The notes: a model not told the origin generated them from the letters alone. A stretch of 64,000 nt of DNA from Lacisediminihabitans profunda (GCF_008040105.1 NZ_VRMG01000004.1:124001-188000); one strand, 5' to 3'; positions 24,604-33,406 are shown, numbered from the stretch's first letter. Translations and numbers: made by a program.

Positions 24604-25425
24604 TCAGACCGCGCCCTCGTCCACCGGCTGGAACCACGGCGGGTACACGGCCACCTTGGGCTTCGTGGGCGAGGCCTTGAGGATCGCCTTGACGGCATCC
24701 CGGGCCTTGTCGTTCGCCACCCCGATGAGGGTGACGAGTTCGAACGGCACAGTATCGCGCACGAGGTATTCGGCATGCAGGATCGAGTCTTCGTCGGCGC
24801 GCAGGCGGCGCAGCATTCGCTCGGCCGCCTCCGGGGTGGAGCCGAAGCGGGTGAGCACGTGCGCCGCGTCCCCGTCGGTGACGGCGGATTCGGCCTCGCT
24901 GTCGACGATCTTCTTGACGGTGGTCACGAGCAACACGAAGTCCGACGGCGCGGTGTGGGCGATCTCGGCCGAGAGGCGCGGGTCGGCGACACCGGTGCGG
25001 ATGCTCTGCCAGATGCTCGCGTTCGGAGAGAGCACGAACGGCACGTAGTGGGCGACGCTCGGGCCCTCCGAGCCGGCGACGAGGGTGCTGCGGCGCGATT
25101 CGCGGGCGTCGGCCGAGGAGATGTCCACGACGGGGCGCGATTCCCAGGCCTCGCTCAGGTCGGACAGGATGCCGCTGCCGAGAATTCCGCCCAGGTTGTT
25201 CATGTGGGTGACGTGATAGATGCGCTGCTCGCCCACGTCGTCGAGCGGAGTTGTCGACAGGCGGCGCGGCGTCAGCGTGCGGCGCGGCGCGGCGCGGGAG
25301 GAGAGCTTCGGCCTTGTGGGGGTGCGCGTGCCGGTGGAGACGACAACCTCGACCTCGGGGGCCGGTTTCGGATAGCACTGGTCGCAGAGGCCGGCATCCA
25401 ATCCATGAATACATTCGTCGGCCAA
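24604..25425 (-). CDS. DarT-like (DUF4433) ADP-ribosyltransferase
   Basis: 273-residue protein. Residues 68 onward match the DarT/DUF4433 fold, whose studied members ADP-ribosylate thymidine in single-stranded DNA using NAD: YHVTHMNNLGGILGSGIL, then SVAHYVPFVLSPNASIW, and SILHAEYLVRDTVPFE with Glu219 in the catalytic position. An N-terminal knuckle (Cys5, His7, Cys14, Cys17) and a Pro/Thr/Arg-rich linker precede it. There is no macrodomain antitoxin (DarG) beside it, so this is an orphan. Such lone copies may be housekeeping DNA-modifying enzymes in actinobacteria rather than toxins; this is inference. Confidence 0.82.
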   Translation of the reverse strand: MADECIHGLDAGLCDQCYPKPAPEVEVVVSTGTRTPTRPKLSSRAAPRRTLTPRRLSTTPLDDVGEQRIYHVTHMNNLGGILGSGILSDLSEAWESRPVVDISSADARESRRSTLVAGSEGPSVAHYVPFVLSPNASIWQSIRTGVADPRLSAEIAHTAPSDFVLLVTTVKKIVDSEAESAVTDGDAAHVLTRFGSTPEAAERMLRRLRADEDSILHAEYLVRDTVPFELVTLIGVANDKARDAVKAILKASPTKPKVAVYPPWFQPVDEGAV

Positions 25426-25584
25426 GGCAGAACCCTTCGTAATCGCGGCGCCCCGCTCGAGCGCTACCTCTCCACGTTACGTGCAATTCAACACACAATT
25501 CACCCAAAGTGGCCACGAATACCCTCTTTCCTTGGATTCGTGCGGGGCGTACCGTGCGATTACCGCGAGATTGGAGGGGATGCC

Positions 25585-26016
25585 ATGGCTTACCTGACCG
25601 CCGCCGACCTGGGGATCGACGTGACGCACGCCGAGGCGGACGGGCTCTTCCGCTGGTTTCTGGCGAGTCTGCTCTTCGGCCGGCCGATCCAGCAGGAGGT
25701 CGCTGCGGAGACCTGGCGGGTGCTCATCGCCCATGGACTCACCACGCTCGACAGCTTCGCCGACTACGACCGTGAGCAGCTTCGCGCCCTGCTCGACGAG
25801 GGCCACTACGCCCGCTTCGACTACCTGATGACCGACGAGCTGCATGAGGTGATGGCCACAGTGAAGCGCCAGTACGGCTCGGTGAGCGCCCTGGTGAAGA
25901 CCTCCGGGTCGCGCAAGGAACTCAGCGAAAGGCTCGATGCCCTCGCGGGCGTGGGCCCGAAGACCGTGGAGATCTTCCTGCGGGAGGTGCCGGATGCCGT
26001 GATCGGCAGCCGCTAG
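25585..26016 (+). CDS. Helix-hairpin-helix (HhH-GPD-like) protein
   Basis: 143-residue protein ending in LDALAGVGPKTVEIFLREVP, a helix-hairpin-helix motif of the kind seen in endonuclease III-like glycosylases. The rest is helical, with LFRWFLASLLFGRPIQQEVA and GHYARFDYLMTDELHEVMA. It is shorter than true glycosylases, and no catalytic Lys/Asp pair is identified, so a repair-associated DNA-binding role is the safest reading. The ATG has GGAGGGG 5 bases upstream. It is divergent from the DarT-like gene. Confidence 0.75.
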   Translation: MAYLTAADLGIDVTHAEADGLFRWFLASLLFGRPIQQEVAAETWRVLIAHGLTTLDSFADYDREQLRALLDEGHYARFDYLMTDELHEVMATVKRQYGSVSALVKTSGSRKELSERLDALAGVGPKTVEIFLREVPDAVIGSR

Positions 26017-26053
26017 CTCCCCCGGCCTTTCGTCGTCTGCATACACTCGGTGC

Positions 26054-26578
26054 ATGCCCGAGAACACGCGACCCACCAGCGACGGGCTCGAGCCCCTCAC
26101 CCTGGCCGCCCACCGACTGCTGGGCAGGCTCGCGTCTGACTACGACGTGACCGTGTCCGCACTGCCGGGCTACCGCCACGAGGGAGCTACGGTGAGCGAG
26201 GCCGTGCTGGTCGTGCCGGCCGAGCCGCACGGCGCGTCCGTCCTGCTCGCCATCACGACCGAGCCGAGGGTGATCGTGCGCGCCGGCGTGCTCCACGAGT
26301 TCTGCTTCCCGCCCCTGGGCGACGAAACCCGGGAGGATGCGGCGAGCCTCATCGGACAGCTGGAGGACCTCATCCTCACGATCGTGAACGGCGGCTACAC
26401 GGAGACGGTTGACGGCGACATGGTGAGCTTCACCCTGCGTCACGCCAGCGGCTGGCAGTCCGGGGAGTGCCACAGCGGCCAGTTTCCGCCGGAGCGCGTC
26501 GCCGAGGCCCGAGCAACCCTCGCCGCCTCACCGGGCGGCTGGGCACCGTGGCCGCGGCGGCCGGTCGACCGACCCTAG
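26054..26578 (+). CDS. Uncharacterised protein
   Basis: 174-residue soluble protein not assigned to a family. Visible features: a helical start (LTLAAHRLLGRLASDYDV), alternating strands (VSEAVLVVPAEPHGASVLLAITTEPRV), FCFPPLGDETREDAASLIGQLEDLI, and a Trp/Arg-rich C-terminus. No signal peptide or membrane helix. The 3' end overlaps the convergent monooxygenase gene by 4 bases. It sounds like a small immunity/SMI1-like or domain-of-unknown-function protein, but I see no diagnostic motif. Confidence 0.6.
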   Translation: MPENTRPTSDGLEPLTLAAHRLLGRLASDYDVTVSALPGYRHEGATVSEAVLVVPAEPHGASVLLAITTEPRVIVRAGVLHEFCFPPLGDETREDAASLIGQLEDLILTIVNGGYTETVDGDMVSFTLRHASGWQSGECHSGQFPPERVAEARATLAASPGGWAPWPRRPVDRP

Positions 26579-26862
26579 TCCGGCAGCTCCCAGCTCTCCA
26601 CGCTGCGCTCCTCGAGGAGGGGAACGATCTGCGCGAGCACGAGCCGCGCGAAGTGCTCCGTCTCGCGGTGCAGGGCGAAGTCTGCCTCCGATCGGTATCG
26701 CTCGATCAGCACCACTCGGCGGGCGCTGCCCACCTTGAGGTAGGCGTCGAATGCGAGGCAGCCCGGCTCCGCTCGGCTCGCCGACTCGAGCTCGGCGACG
26801 AGCGCCAGCACGGCGCTCTCGTTGCCGTCGGCGACCGTGTAGTGGGCGATTGCAAGGAACAT
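26575..26862 (-). CDS. Antibiotic-biosynthesis-monooxygenase (ABM/YgiN-like) domain protein
   Basis: 95-residue dimeric ferredoxin-like ABM domain: AIAHYTVADGNESAVLALVAEL, EPGCLAFDAYLKVGSARRVVLIERY, and SEADFALHRETEHFARLV, the normal strand-helix order with the family His. Members oxidise quinols or aromatic compounds without cofactor, or serve as stress proteins. It starts 4 bases after the M18 peptidase stop and should be co-transcribed with it. Confidence 0.82.
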   Translation of the reverse strand: MFLAIAHYTVADGNESAVLALVAELESASRAEPGCLAFDAYLKVGSARRVVLIERYRSEADFALHRETEHFARLVLAQIVPLLEERSVESWELPD

Positions 26863-26866
26863 CGGT

Positions 26867-28174
26867 CTACCTTTCCGGGGGCGTGGACGGGGCGAGGAAG
26901 GCGCCGATCGCCGCCGCGAGGGCGGCCGGGTCCCCCACGCCGCACAACTCGCGGGCGGAGTGCATGGAGAGCAGGGCGATTCCCACGTCGAAGGTGCGGA
27001 TGCCCAGTCGGGTCGCCGTCAGCGGACCGATCGTCGAGCCGCACGGCACCGCGTTGTTCGACACGAACTCCTGGTAGCCGACCTCGGCCTGCCTGCAGGA
27101 CCGCGCCCATTCCGCGGCCCCGAAGGCATCGGTGGCGTAGCGCTGGTTGGCGTTGATCTTGAGGAGGGGACCTCGGCCGACGACCGGGCGGTTGGCCGGA
27201 TCGTGCCGTTCCGGATAGTTCGGATGCACGGCGTGACCGGCGTCGGCCGAGAGGCACCACGACCTCGCGAATGCCCGGGCGCGGTCCGATTCGGTGGCGT
27301 CCGGCTTGATGCGGGCGAGGATGTCGGCGAGAAACGGTCCGCTCGCGCCGGACCGGGTGTCCGAGCCGACCTCCTCGTGGTCGAAGGCGACGAAGACCGG
27401 GATGTCGTCGACTCCGTCCTCGCCGTCCTCCGCGAGTCCGATCAGCGCGGTGAGACCCGCGTGCACGGAGGAGAGGTTGTCGAGCCTCGCCGAGGCGAAC
27501 AGGGCGTCATCGAGCCCGAAGACGGCGGACGGCTGAGTGTCGGCGACGACCACGTCGTAGCCGACCACGTGCCGGCCCGCCCGGCCGACGAGCCCCGCGA
27601 GGTGGGCGATCACGTCGGTGTCCGCGGCATTGCCCACGCCGATCACCGGGTTGAGGTGGGATTGCGGATTGAGCGTGAGCCCGTCGGAGTTCACTCCCCG
27701 ATCGAGATGCACGGCGAGTTGCGGAAAGCGCAGGAAGGGGCCGGTGCGCACCAGGGCGCTCGTGCCGTCGTCGAACACGAGCCGACCGGCGAACTCGAGC
27801 TCGCGGTCCAGCCAGGAATTGAAGAGCGGCCCGCCGTAGACCTCCACTCCCGCCTGCAGCCAGCCTTGGGATCCGGTGGTCGGCTTCGGCTTGAGCTTGA
27901 AGCCGGGCGAATCCGTGTGGGCGCCCACGATGCGGAACGGCGTGGCGGGGCCGGCGGTCGGTGGCAGGATCCAGGCGGCGATCGCGCCATCCCGGATCGC
28001 GAAGTACCGGCCGGGGCTCGTCACCCAGTGCTCCGCCTCGTCGAGCGCGGTGAATCCGGCCGCACCGAGCCGCCTGCCCGCTTCGGCGACCGCGTGGTAC
28101 GACGACGGCGACGCCTCAACGAAGCTGGCGAGGTCGTGCAGGTGGGCGGCGGCCGAGGAGGGGGATTCGCTCAT
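26867..28174 (-). CDS. apeB: M18 family aminopeptidase
   Basis: 435-residue cytosolic di-zinc aminopeptidase that removes N-terminal acidic or neutral residues. Metal and active-site segments: VGAHTDSPGFKLKPKP, VFVAFDHEEVGSDTRSGASG with the catalytic Glu pair, and SADAGHAVHPNYPERHD. The C-terminal MHSARELCGVGD is typical of aspartyl aminopeptidases. The ATG giving MSESPSSAAAHLHDLA is chosen over an Arg-rich upstream extension that lies in a repeat. It is followed immediately by the ABM-domain gene. Confidence 0.9.
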   Translation of the reverse strand: MSESPSSAAAHLHDLASFVEASPSSYHAVAEAGRRLGAAGFTALDEAEHWVTSPGRYFAIRDGAIAAWILPPTAGPATPFRIVGAHTDSPGFKLKPKPTTGSQGWLQAGVEVYGGPLFNSWLDRELEFAGRLVFDDGTSALVRTGPFLRFPQLAVHLDRGVNSDGLTLNPQSHLNPVIGVGNAADTDVIAHLAGLVGRAGRHVVGYDVVVADTQPSAVFGLDDALFASARLDNLSSVHAGLTALIGLAEDGEDGVDDIPVFVAFDHEEVGSDTRSGASGPFLADILARIKPDATESDRARAFARSWCLSADAGHAVHPNYPERHDPANRPVVGRGPLLKINANQRYATDAFGAAEWARSCRQAEVGYQEFVSNNAVPCGSTIGPLTATRLGIRTFDVGIALLSMHSARELCGVGDPAALAAAIGAFLAPSTPPER

Positions 28175-28217
28175 GGGCCAATTCAAGCATCCGCGTCGGT
28201 TCTCCGCGTCCCGCCCC

Positions 28218-28375
28218 CTTCTCCGGAGGCGCAGTCGCGCTACTCCCCGGTGGCGCACCCGCGCTTCTCCGGTGGCGCACGCGCGCTTCTCCGGAGGTTG
28301 CGCCGCCGGGGCATCCCATCCGTCCCCAAAGCGACATTTTGACTGCCTCGCGCAGCGAAACCTCCGGAGAAACGC
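28218..28375. repeat. Clustered CTTCTCCGG tandem repeats ending in a 17-bp inverted-repeat element
   Basis: Between two divergent genes, four 22-24-bp units begin CTTCTCCGG or CTACTCCCCGG at 28218, 28240, 28264 and 28286. The last overlaps the left arm (28283-28299, GCGCTTCTCCGGAGGTT) of an inverted repeat whose right arm is at 28359-28375 with one mismatch. The 93-base unit between arm ends looks like a palindromic intergenic repeat. It must lie in or near the peptidase and acetyltransferase promoters. Confidence 0.8.
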
Positions 28376-28425
28376 TGGTAGCGGGGAGCGGGTCGGGGCG
28401 GGCGGGGCACCGATAGCCTGAAGCG

Positions 28426-29751
28426 ATGACCTCCGAATTCCAGCGCACCCCGATCGATTCCCGTTCCCGCGAACGCCTCGCCGCCGAGGGTCTGCGACTC
28501 GACCTCGTCGACCCGGGCGACAGGGCCACGCTCGACCTGTGGTTGCGGGCCGAGGCCCGCGGGTTCCACGCCCCGCGACCGTCCGAGGAGTCGCTCGGCG
28601 AGCAGTTCGCCGGCTATTCCGACCGACGCACCAGCGGAGTGTGGGACGCCACTGCTGCCGAGCCGGACTCCCCCGTCGCCACGGTCAGCTCGTGGCCGGC
28701 CGAACTCACGGTTCCCGGGCAGCGCTCGGTCACCGCGTGGGCCATCAGCGCCGTCACCGTGGCGCCCACTCATCGCCGGCTCGGCATCGCCCGGGCGATG
28801 CTCGAGGCCGAGTTGCGCACCGCCGACCGCCTCGGGGTGCCGGTGGCGATGCTCACGGTGTCGGAGGCGACGATCTACGGCCGCTTCGGGTTCGCCCCGG
28901 CGGCGATGACCACGGACTGGCGCATCGACACGACGCGGGCCAGGTGGACCGGCCCGGAGACCTCCGGCCGGGTGCAGTTCGTGTCGCTCGAACACCTGCG
29001 CGACGAGGGCCTGCCGATCGTGGAGCGGGTGCGTCTGCAGACGCCGGGGCAGATGGAGTTCGGCGGCCAGCTGTGGGTGCGGCTCTTCGGGCTCGTCGGA
29101 GACGACAAGGACGCGGCCAAGCACCTGCGCGCGGTACGGTTCGACGACGCGGCCGGCGTCCCCCAGGGCTTCGCGGTCTACCGGATCACCGAGTCCCCCG
29201 CCGACTTCGCCGCGCACACCCTCGACGTGAAATTCCTGGTCGCGGCGACAGATGACGCCTACGCGGGGCTGTGGCGCTTCCTGCTCGAGCAGGATCTCGT
29301 GAGCGAACTGACGGCATCCCTGCGTCCGGTCGATGAAGCGGTGCTCTGGCAGGTGTCGGATTTCCGGGCGGTGCGCGTCGCCCAGCAGCGGGACCACCTC
29401 TGGACGCGCATCCTGGATGTGAAGGCGGCGCTCGAGGCCCGGCACTACCCCCGTCCCGGCCGCACGGTGTTAGAGGTGAGCGACCCGCTCGGCTTCGCCG
29501 CAACGCGCGTGCTGCTGGATGTCGCCCCGGACGGTTCGGCGACCGCTGAACCCTTCGACGGGGACATTCCGGACGACGCCGCGGCGGTGGGGCTCTCGGT
29601 GAACGCCCTCAGCGCGCTCTACCTCGGCGGGGTGTCCGCCGTGTCGTTGACCCGGGCCGGACGGATCACCGAGCTGCGCGAGGACTCCGCGGTCGCGGTG
29701 GACCGCACCTTCCGATCGCCCGTCGAACCGTGGTTGAGCATCTGGTTCTAA
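28426..29751 (+). CDS. Eis-like GNAT N-acetyltransferase with SCP2-type C-terminal domain
   Basis: 441-residue protein with the three-part Eis architecture: an N-terminal GNAT domain, a central second GNAT-like domain, and a C-terminal sterol-carrier-like domain. Seen: AVTVAPTHRRLGIARAMLEAE (acetyl-CoA pyrophosphate loop R-R-L-G-I-A), TVSEATIYGRFGFAPA, the central QGFAVYRITESPADFAAH, and the closing RSPVEPWLSIWF with the terminal carboxylate used as general base in Eis. Eis proteins acetylate aminoglycosides and lysine side chains; the natural substrate here is unknown. Confidence 0.88.
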   Translation: MTSEFQRTPIDSRSRERLAAEGLRLDLVDPGDRATLDLWLRAEARGFHAPRPSEESLGEQFAGYSDRRTSGVWDATAAEPDSPVATVSSWPAELTVPGQRSVTAWAISAVTVAPTHRRLGIARAMLEAELRTADRLGVPVAMLTVSEATIYGRFGFAPAAMTTDWRIDTTRARWTGPETSGRVQFVSLEHLRDEGLPIVERVRLQTPGQMEFGGQLWVRLFGLVGDDKDAAKHLRAVRFDDAAGVPQGFAVYRITESPADFAAHTLDVKFLVAATDDAYAGLWRFLLEQDLVSELTASLRPVDEAVLWQVSDFRAVRVAQQRDHLWTRILDVKAALEARHYPRPGRTVLEVSDPLGFAATRVLLDVAPDGSATAEPFDGDIPDDAAAVGLSVNALSALYLGGVSAVSLTRAGRITELREDSAVAVDRTFRSPVEPWLSIWF

Positions 29752-29760
29752 CCTTGGCTC

Positions 29761-30354
29761 GTGAGCACACCCACCAGGCCTAGGTCCGTTCGATGGAGGC
29801 GTCGTGACGTCCTCTGGACGCTCGTGCTCGCGATCATGGCCGGATTCCAGCTCTGGCGCGGAGCATGGGTCGACGGCGTGGTGTTCGGGCTCCTCGTCGC
29901 CGTGCTCGTCGTCGACAACCAGACCGACGGGCGCATCCATCTGCTCAGCCGGCCCCTGACCGCACCGCGCTGGGTGATCCTGGCGATCACTGCGGGCCTC
30001 GGGGTGTTCCTCGTGGTCGCCCCGCGGCACAGCTGGCTCGACCTGCTCGGGATGGTCCTCATCGGAATCACGGTTCTCCTGCTCGCCTGGGTACCGGATC
30101 CGGTGGGTGCCGCCCGCCCGCCGAAGGCCATCCGCCGGTCGCTCGTGCTCTGGTCGGTGCTGGGCGTTACCCTCTGCCTCTGGGAGGCGGGCGCGTTCAT
30201 TCTCAGCACGAGGTCGACCGCGGCCCTGCAGGAGTACCCGACCGTTTCGATCCTTCTCGACCCGTTCGTGGATTCACCGATCGGGCGGGCGATCGTGGTG
30301 GTTCTCTGGCTGTTCGGCGGTCTGGGGCTTCTTCGCGTCTGGAGCCGGCCGTGA
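29761..30354 (+). CDS. Uncharacterised integral membrane protein
   Basis: 197-residue membrane protein with about six hydrophobic segments (VLWTLVLAIMAGFQLW, VVFGLLVAVLVV, WVILAITAGLGVFLVVA, MVLIGITVLLLAW, LVLWSVLGVTLCLWEA, IVVVLWLFGGLGLLRVW). No catalytic motif or known family recognised. It starts with GTG 10 bases after the Eis-like gene and overlaps the following DUF6186 gene by 4 bases (GTGA), so the two membrane genes form a translationally coupled pair. Confidence 0.7.
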   Translation: MSTPTRPRSVRWRRRDVLWTLVLAIMAGFQLWRGAWVDGVVFGLLVAVLVVDNQTDGRIHLLSRPLTAPRWVILAITAGLGVFLVVAPRHSWLDLLGMVLIGITVLLLAWVPDPVGAARPPKAIRRSLVLWSVLGVTLCLWEAGAFILSTRSTAALQEYPTVSILLDPFVDSPIGRAIVVVLWLFGGLGLLRVWSRP

Positions 30355-30557
30355 CGCGCCTGGTCGTCATCTCGGGATATCTCGTGATTCTCGGGGCGAT
30401 GATCGCCCTGGAGGCCTATTCGCGCAGCAAACCGGATCGTGTGGCCCCGCTCGATGAGATGCTCACCGAGGTGATGACGTCCCGCATCGTGCGCGTGGGC
30501 ATCATCGCGGGCTGGTGGTGGTTCGGTTGGCACTTCTTCTTCGCGCCCACGGTCTGA
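30351..30557 (+). CDS. DUF6186 family small membrane protein
   Basis: 68-residue protein with an N-terminal helix (VVISGYLVILGAMIALEA) and a C-terminal WWWFGWHFFF segment, the pattern of DUF6186 proteins. The GTG start overlaps the upstream stop as GTGA. The longer upstream frame is only a shadow of the preceding gene. Function unknown; it probably works with the upstream membrane protein. Confidence 0.75.
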   Translation: MTRLVVISGYLVILGAMIALEAYSRSKPDRVAPLDEMLTEVMTSRIVRVGIIAGWWWFGWHFFFAPTV

Positions 30558-30578
30558 CTCCGCGAGCCGCCCCACGCC

Positions 30579-31067
30579 TCAGGAGACGAACCGCGGATGA
30601 TCGGAGGCGGCCACCGTGCGCAGGTCTTCCCCGAACTCGAACGTGGCGGTGACGAAGCCACCGCCGAGCGCGTCGTGAAGCCAATACTTCGCGTCGTCCC
30701 ACATCCGGTGCACCGGGATCGCGCCGATCGGGAACCACTCGGGGGCCAGCTCGTCCGACTCCCGCGGCACGCCGGACCAGACACGGCTGACGAACACCCA
30801 GGACTTCTGGCTCCAGGCCGGTCGGTGCGGAAAGGGGTAACTGAGCTCCCCGGCGAGCCTCAGCCCCTCGGCGGCCACGACCACCCCGGTCTCCTCCGCC
30901 ACCTCTCGGACGATCGCCTGAACGGGCGTCTCCCCCGGTTCGATCTTGCCGCCGGGGCCGACGAGGTTCCCCTCCCCGAGGCCGAATTTCTTCGCCCCGA
31001 GCAGCACCTCGTCCCCCGAAGGACCTGACCGGATGAGGTAGCACACGCACACCTCCGGCAAACTCAT
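30579..31067 (-). CDS. NUDIX hydrolase
   Basis: 162-residue pyrophosphohydrolase. The complete Nudix box is GGKIEPGETPVQAIVREV followed by AEETG, with the metal-binding REVAEE. The context (CVCYLIRSG, LLGAKKFGLGEGNLVGPGG, WFPIGAIPVHRMWDDAKYWL) resembles MutT/8-oxo-dGTPase-type enzymes that clean oxidised nucleotides. Substrate is not defined by sequence alone. It is convergent with the DUF6186 pair and divergent from the lipase maturation factor gene. Confidence 0.9.
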   Translation of the reverse strand: MSLPEVCVCYLIRSGPSGDEVLLGAKKFGLGEGNLVGPGGKIEPGETPVQAIVREVAEETGVVVAAEGLRLAGELSYPFPHRPAWSQKSWVFVSRVWSGVPRESDELAPEWFPIGAIPVHRMWDDAKYWLHDALGGGFVTATFEFGEDLRTVAASDHPRFVS

Positions 31068-31104
31068 GCAGCGAGCCTAGCCGCGCGCGCGTATCGTGAG
31101 CCGC

Positions 31105-32538
31105 ATGGACTGGTTCGATGCCCAGGACTTCGAATTCGCGCGGCAGGTGCTGCAGCGCGGCATCGCCGTGATCTTCTTCATCGCGTTCCTCTCCACGGCC
31201 AACCAGTTTCGCGTTCTCCTCGGCGAGCACGGCCTGCTGCCGGTGCCGAGGCTGCTCGAGGGCAAACGACGCCTGCGTGGACCCACCCTCTTCCGCTGGC
31301 GCTATAGCGACCGGCTGCTGATCGCGGTCTGCGTGACGGGGATGCTGCTCGCCGCCTCCGTCATCCTGGGACTGCCTCAGGTCGGACCGCCGTGGCTGCC
31401 CATGATCGTCTTTCTCGGACTCTGGCTTCTCTACATGTCGGTGGTCAACGTCGGCCAGACCTTCTACGGCTTCGGCTGGGAGATGCTGTTGCTCGAGGCG
31501 GGATTCACCGTCGCATTCCTCGGCTCGAATCAGGTGCCTCCGCCGAGGACGATCCTGCTGCTCATCGCCTGGCTGGTCTTCCGGCTGGAATTCGGGGCAG
31601 GGCTGATCAAGCTACGCGGCGACACCGCTTGGCGCGACCTGACGGCGCTGTACTACCACCACGAGACCCAGCCGATGCCGGGCCCACTCAGCCGTCAGGC
31701 CCACCTGCTGCCGAAGTGGGCGCACCGTGCGGAGGTTGTCGGTAACCATTTCGCCCAGTTGGTGGTGCCCTTCCTGCTCTTCGCGCCGCAGCCGGTAGGC
31801 AGCGCGGCGGCCGCCGTGATCGTGCTCACCCAGCTGTGGCTGGTCGTCACCGGCAACTTCGCCTGGCTCAACTGGATCACCATCGTTCTGGCCTTCGCGG
31901 CCATCAGCGACCCGGTCGCCCATGCCGTGCTGCCGCTGATCCCGCTGGGCCGGGCATCGGCGCAGAGTCCGATCTGGTGGCTCGCGATCGTGCTCGTCGT
32001 GTCGCTGCTTCTCGTGGTTCTCAGCTACTGGCCGATCAGGAACTTCTTCTCCCGGCGGCAGCTCATGAACGCGAGCTTCAACCGCTGGCAACTGGTTAAC
32101 GCCTACGGCGCCTTCGGCTCCGTCACGAGACGCCGCATCGAGATCGTCGTCGAGGGGACCCGTGACGACGACCCGGGCGATGACACCGCGTGGAGCGAGT
32201 ACGAGTTCAAGGGCAAGCCGGGTGATCTCCGACGGATTCCGCGGCAGTGGGCGCCGTACCACCTGCGCCTGGACTGGCTGATGTGGTTCCTGCCGCTCGG
32301 TTCGGTGCATGAGGGGTGGTTCTACGCGTTCCTTGCCAGGCTGCTCGAGGCGGACCCGCCGACGCTCCGCATGCTGCGACGCGACCCATTCCACGGGGAC
32401 CGCCCGCGGCTGGTGCGAGTGCTCAGCTACCGGTACCGGTTCACGACCCGGGCAGAGAAGAGGGCCACCGGACAGCGCTGGATTCGCGACCAGCGACGGG
32501 AACTGATGCCCCCCATGGCGTTGCGGGCCCCCGAGTGA
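31105..32538 (+). CDS. Lipase maturation factor family membrane protein
   Basis: 477-residue LMF-family protein. Eukaryotic members help lipoprotein lipases fold in the ER; the bacterial role is unknown. Seen: the N-terminal helix GIAVIFFIAFLSTANQFRVL with GEHGLLPVPRLL, GFGWEMLLLEAGFTVAFLG, FRLEFGAGLIKLRGDTAWRDL, and C-terminal DRLMWFLPLG-type segments around LDWLMWFLPLGSVHEGWFY, with DRPRLVRVLSYRYRF. The ATG (MDWFDAQDFE) matches the family start; a GTG three codons upstream is possible. Confidence 0.87.
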   Translation: MDWFDAQDFEFARQVLQRGIAVIFFIAFLSTANQFRVLLGEHGLLPVPRLLEGKRRLRGPTLFRWRYSDRLLIAVCVTGMLLAASVILGLPQVGPPWLPMIVFLGLWLLYMSVVNVGQTFYGFGWEMLLLEAGFTVAFLGSNQVPPPRTILLLIAWLVFRLEFGAGLIKLRGDTAWRDLTALYYHHETQPMPGPLSRQAHLLPKWAHRAEVVGNHFAQLVVPFLLFAPQPVGSAAAAVIVLTQLWLVVTGNFAWLNWITIVLAFAAISDPVAHAVLPLIPLGRASAQSPIWWLAIVLVVSLLLVVLSYWPIRNFFSRRQLMNASFNRWQLVNAYGAFGSVTRRRIEIVVEGTRDDDPGDDTAWSEYEFKGKPGDLRRIPRQWAPYHLRLDWLMWFLPLGSVHEGWFYAFLARLLEADPPTLRMLRRDPFHGDRPRLVRVLSYRYRFTTRAEKRATGQRWIRDQRRELMPPMALRAPE

Positions 32539-32571
32539 CCGGTGCGAACCGTGAGCGGATAGCCTGAGCGG

Positions 32572-33261
32572 ATGACGACGGTGTCCGACGCCCCCCTTCG
32601 CCGGAGTTTTGGCGGACTGAGACTGGTTCTCGGGCTGCTCGTGCTCTCCGCGATCATCACCCAGATCACCGACGAGCTGCTTCACGACGCGTTCAAACCC
32701 GGCGAGTATTTCGCCTACTTCACCATCGAGTCCAGCCTGATCAACGTTGTGGTGCTTCTCGTCGCCGGCGTGCTCGCCGTGCGGGGACGAGCGGAGACGG
32801 AGCTGCTCACCAGCGTTCGCGTGGCGGTGCTCTCCTACGCCGTGATCACCGCGGCCGTGTACAACGTGCTGCTTCGCAACATCCCGAGCACGGGTTATCA
32901 CGGAGTGCAGTGGCCCAACGAGGTGATGCACGTCTGGGTGCCGATCCTGATCGTGATCGACTGGCTGTTCGCTCCCGGGCGATCGCGGGTGGGCTGGGTG
33001 CGATTGTGGCTCGTGGTCTCGTACCCGCTCGCCTGGCTCGCGTTCACGATGCTGCGCGGCGCGGTGACCGGCTGGTACCCGTACCCGTTCCTCGAACCGG
33101 GCGGCCCTGGCGGCATCCTGAGCGTGCTCGTCTACGTGCTGGGCATCTCGGCGTTCATTCTCGTTGTCGCTTCGGCAGCGATCGTGATCGGTCGCGTCGA
33201 TGCCCGCCGTCCTCGGCTGGGTGTTGCCAGCAGTGCCGCCGCCGACAACGAGCCGTCCTAG
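32572..33261 (+). CDS. Pr6Pr family membrane protein
   Basis: 229-residue membrane protein with six to seven hydrophobic segments. Family hallmarks are ITQITDELLHDAFKPGEYFAYFTIES, HGVQWPNEVMHVWVPILIVIDWLF and GAVTGWYPYPFLEPG. Function unknown. A second Pr6Pr gene lies 2.7 kb downstream on the other strand, and both have the same layout, so they are probably paralogues. Confidence 0.83.
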   Translation: MTTVSDAPLRRSFGGLRLVLGLLVLSAIITQITDELLHDAFKPGEYFAYFTIESSLINVVVLLVAGVLAVRGRAETELLTSVRVAVLSYAVITAAVYNVLLRNIPSTGYHGVQWPNEVMHVWVPILIVIDWLFAPGRSRVGWVRLWLVVSYPLAWLAFTMLRGAVTGWYPYPFLEPGGPGGILSVLVYVLGISAFILVVASAAIVIGRVDARRPRLGVASSAAADNEPS

Positions 33262-33272
33262 GGGCACACCCG

Positions 33273-33333
33273 GCCTCCCGCGCCGCAGCACCGAGAACGT
33301 CCCGGCGGGAGAAATGGGCCGGCGGCGGGAGGC
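33273..33333. terminator. Inverted repeat between convergent genes
   Basis: GCCTCCCGC (33273-33281) pairs with GCGGGAGGC (33325-33333) between the convergent Pr6Pr and antiporter genes. There is no T-run; a bidirectional, factor-assisted terminator is possible. Two CTCCCTCCGCGAG copies follow at about 33339 and 33381. Confidence 0.35.
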
Positions 33334-33406
33334 ATGACTCCCTCCGCGAGCCCGTGACCCCGCCGAAGGGCACGTCATCTCCCTCCGCGAGGGGTTGCCG
33401 TCCTCG

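Noticed and set aside
24604-25425. DarTG toxin-antitoxin module
   Set aside because: No macrodomain gene lies on either side.
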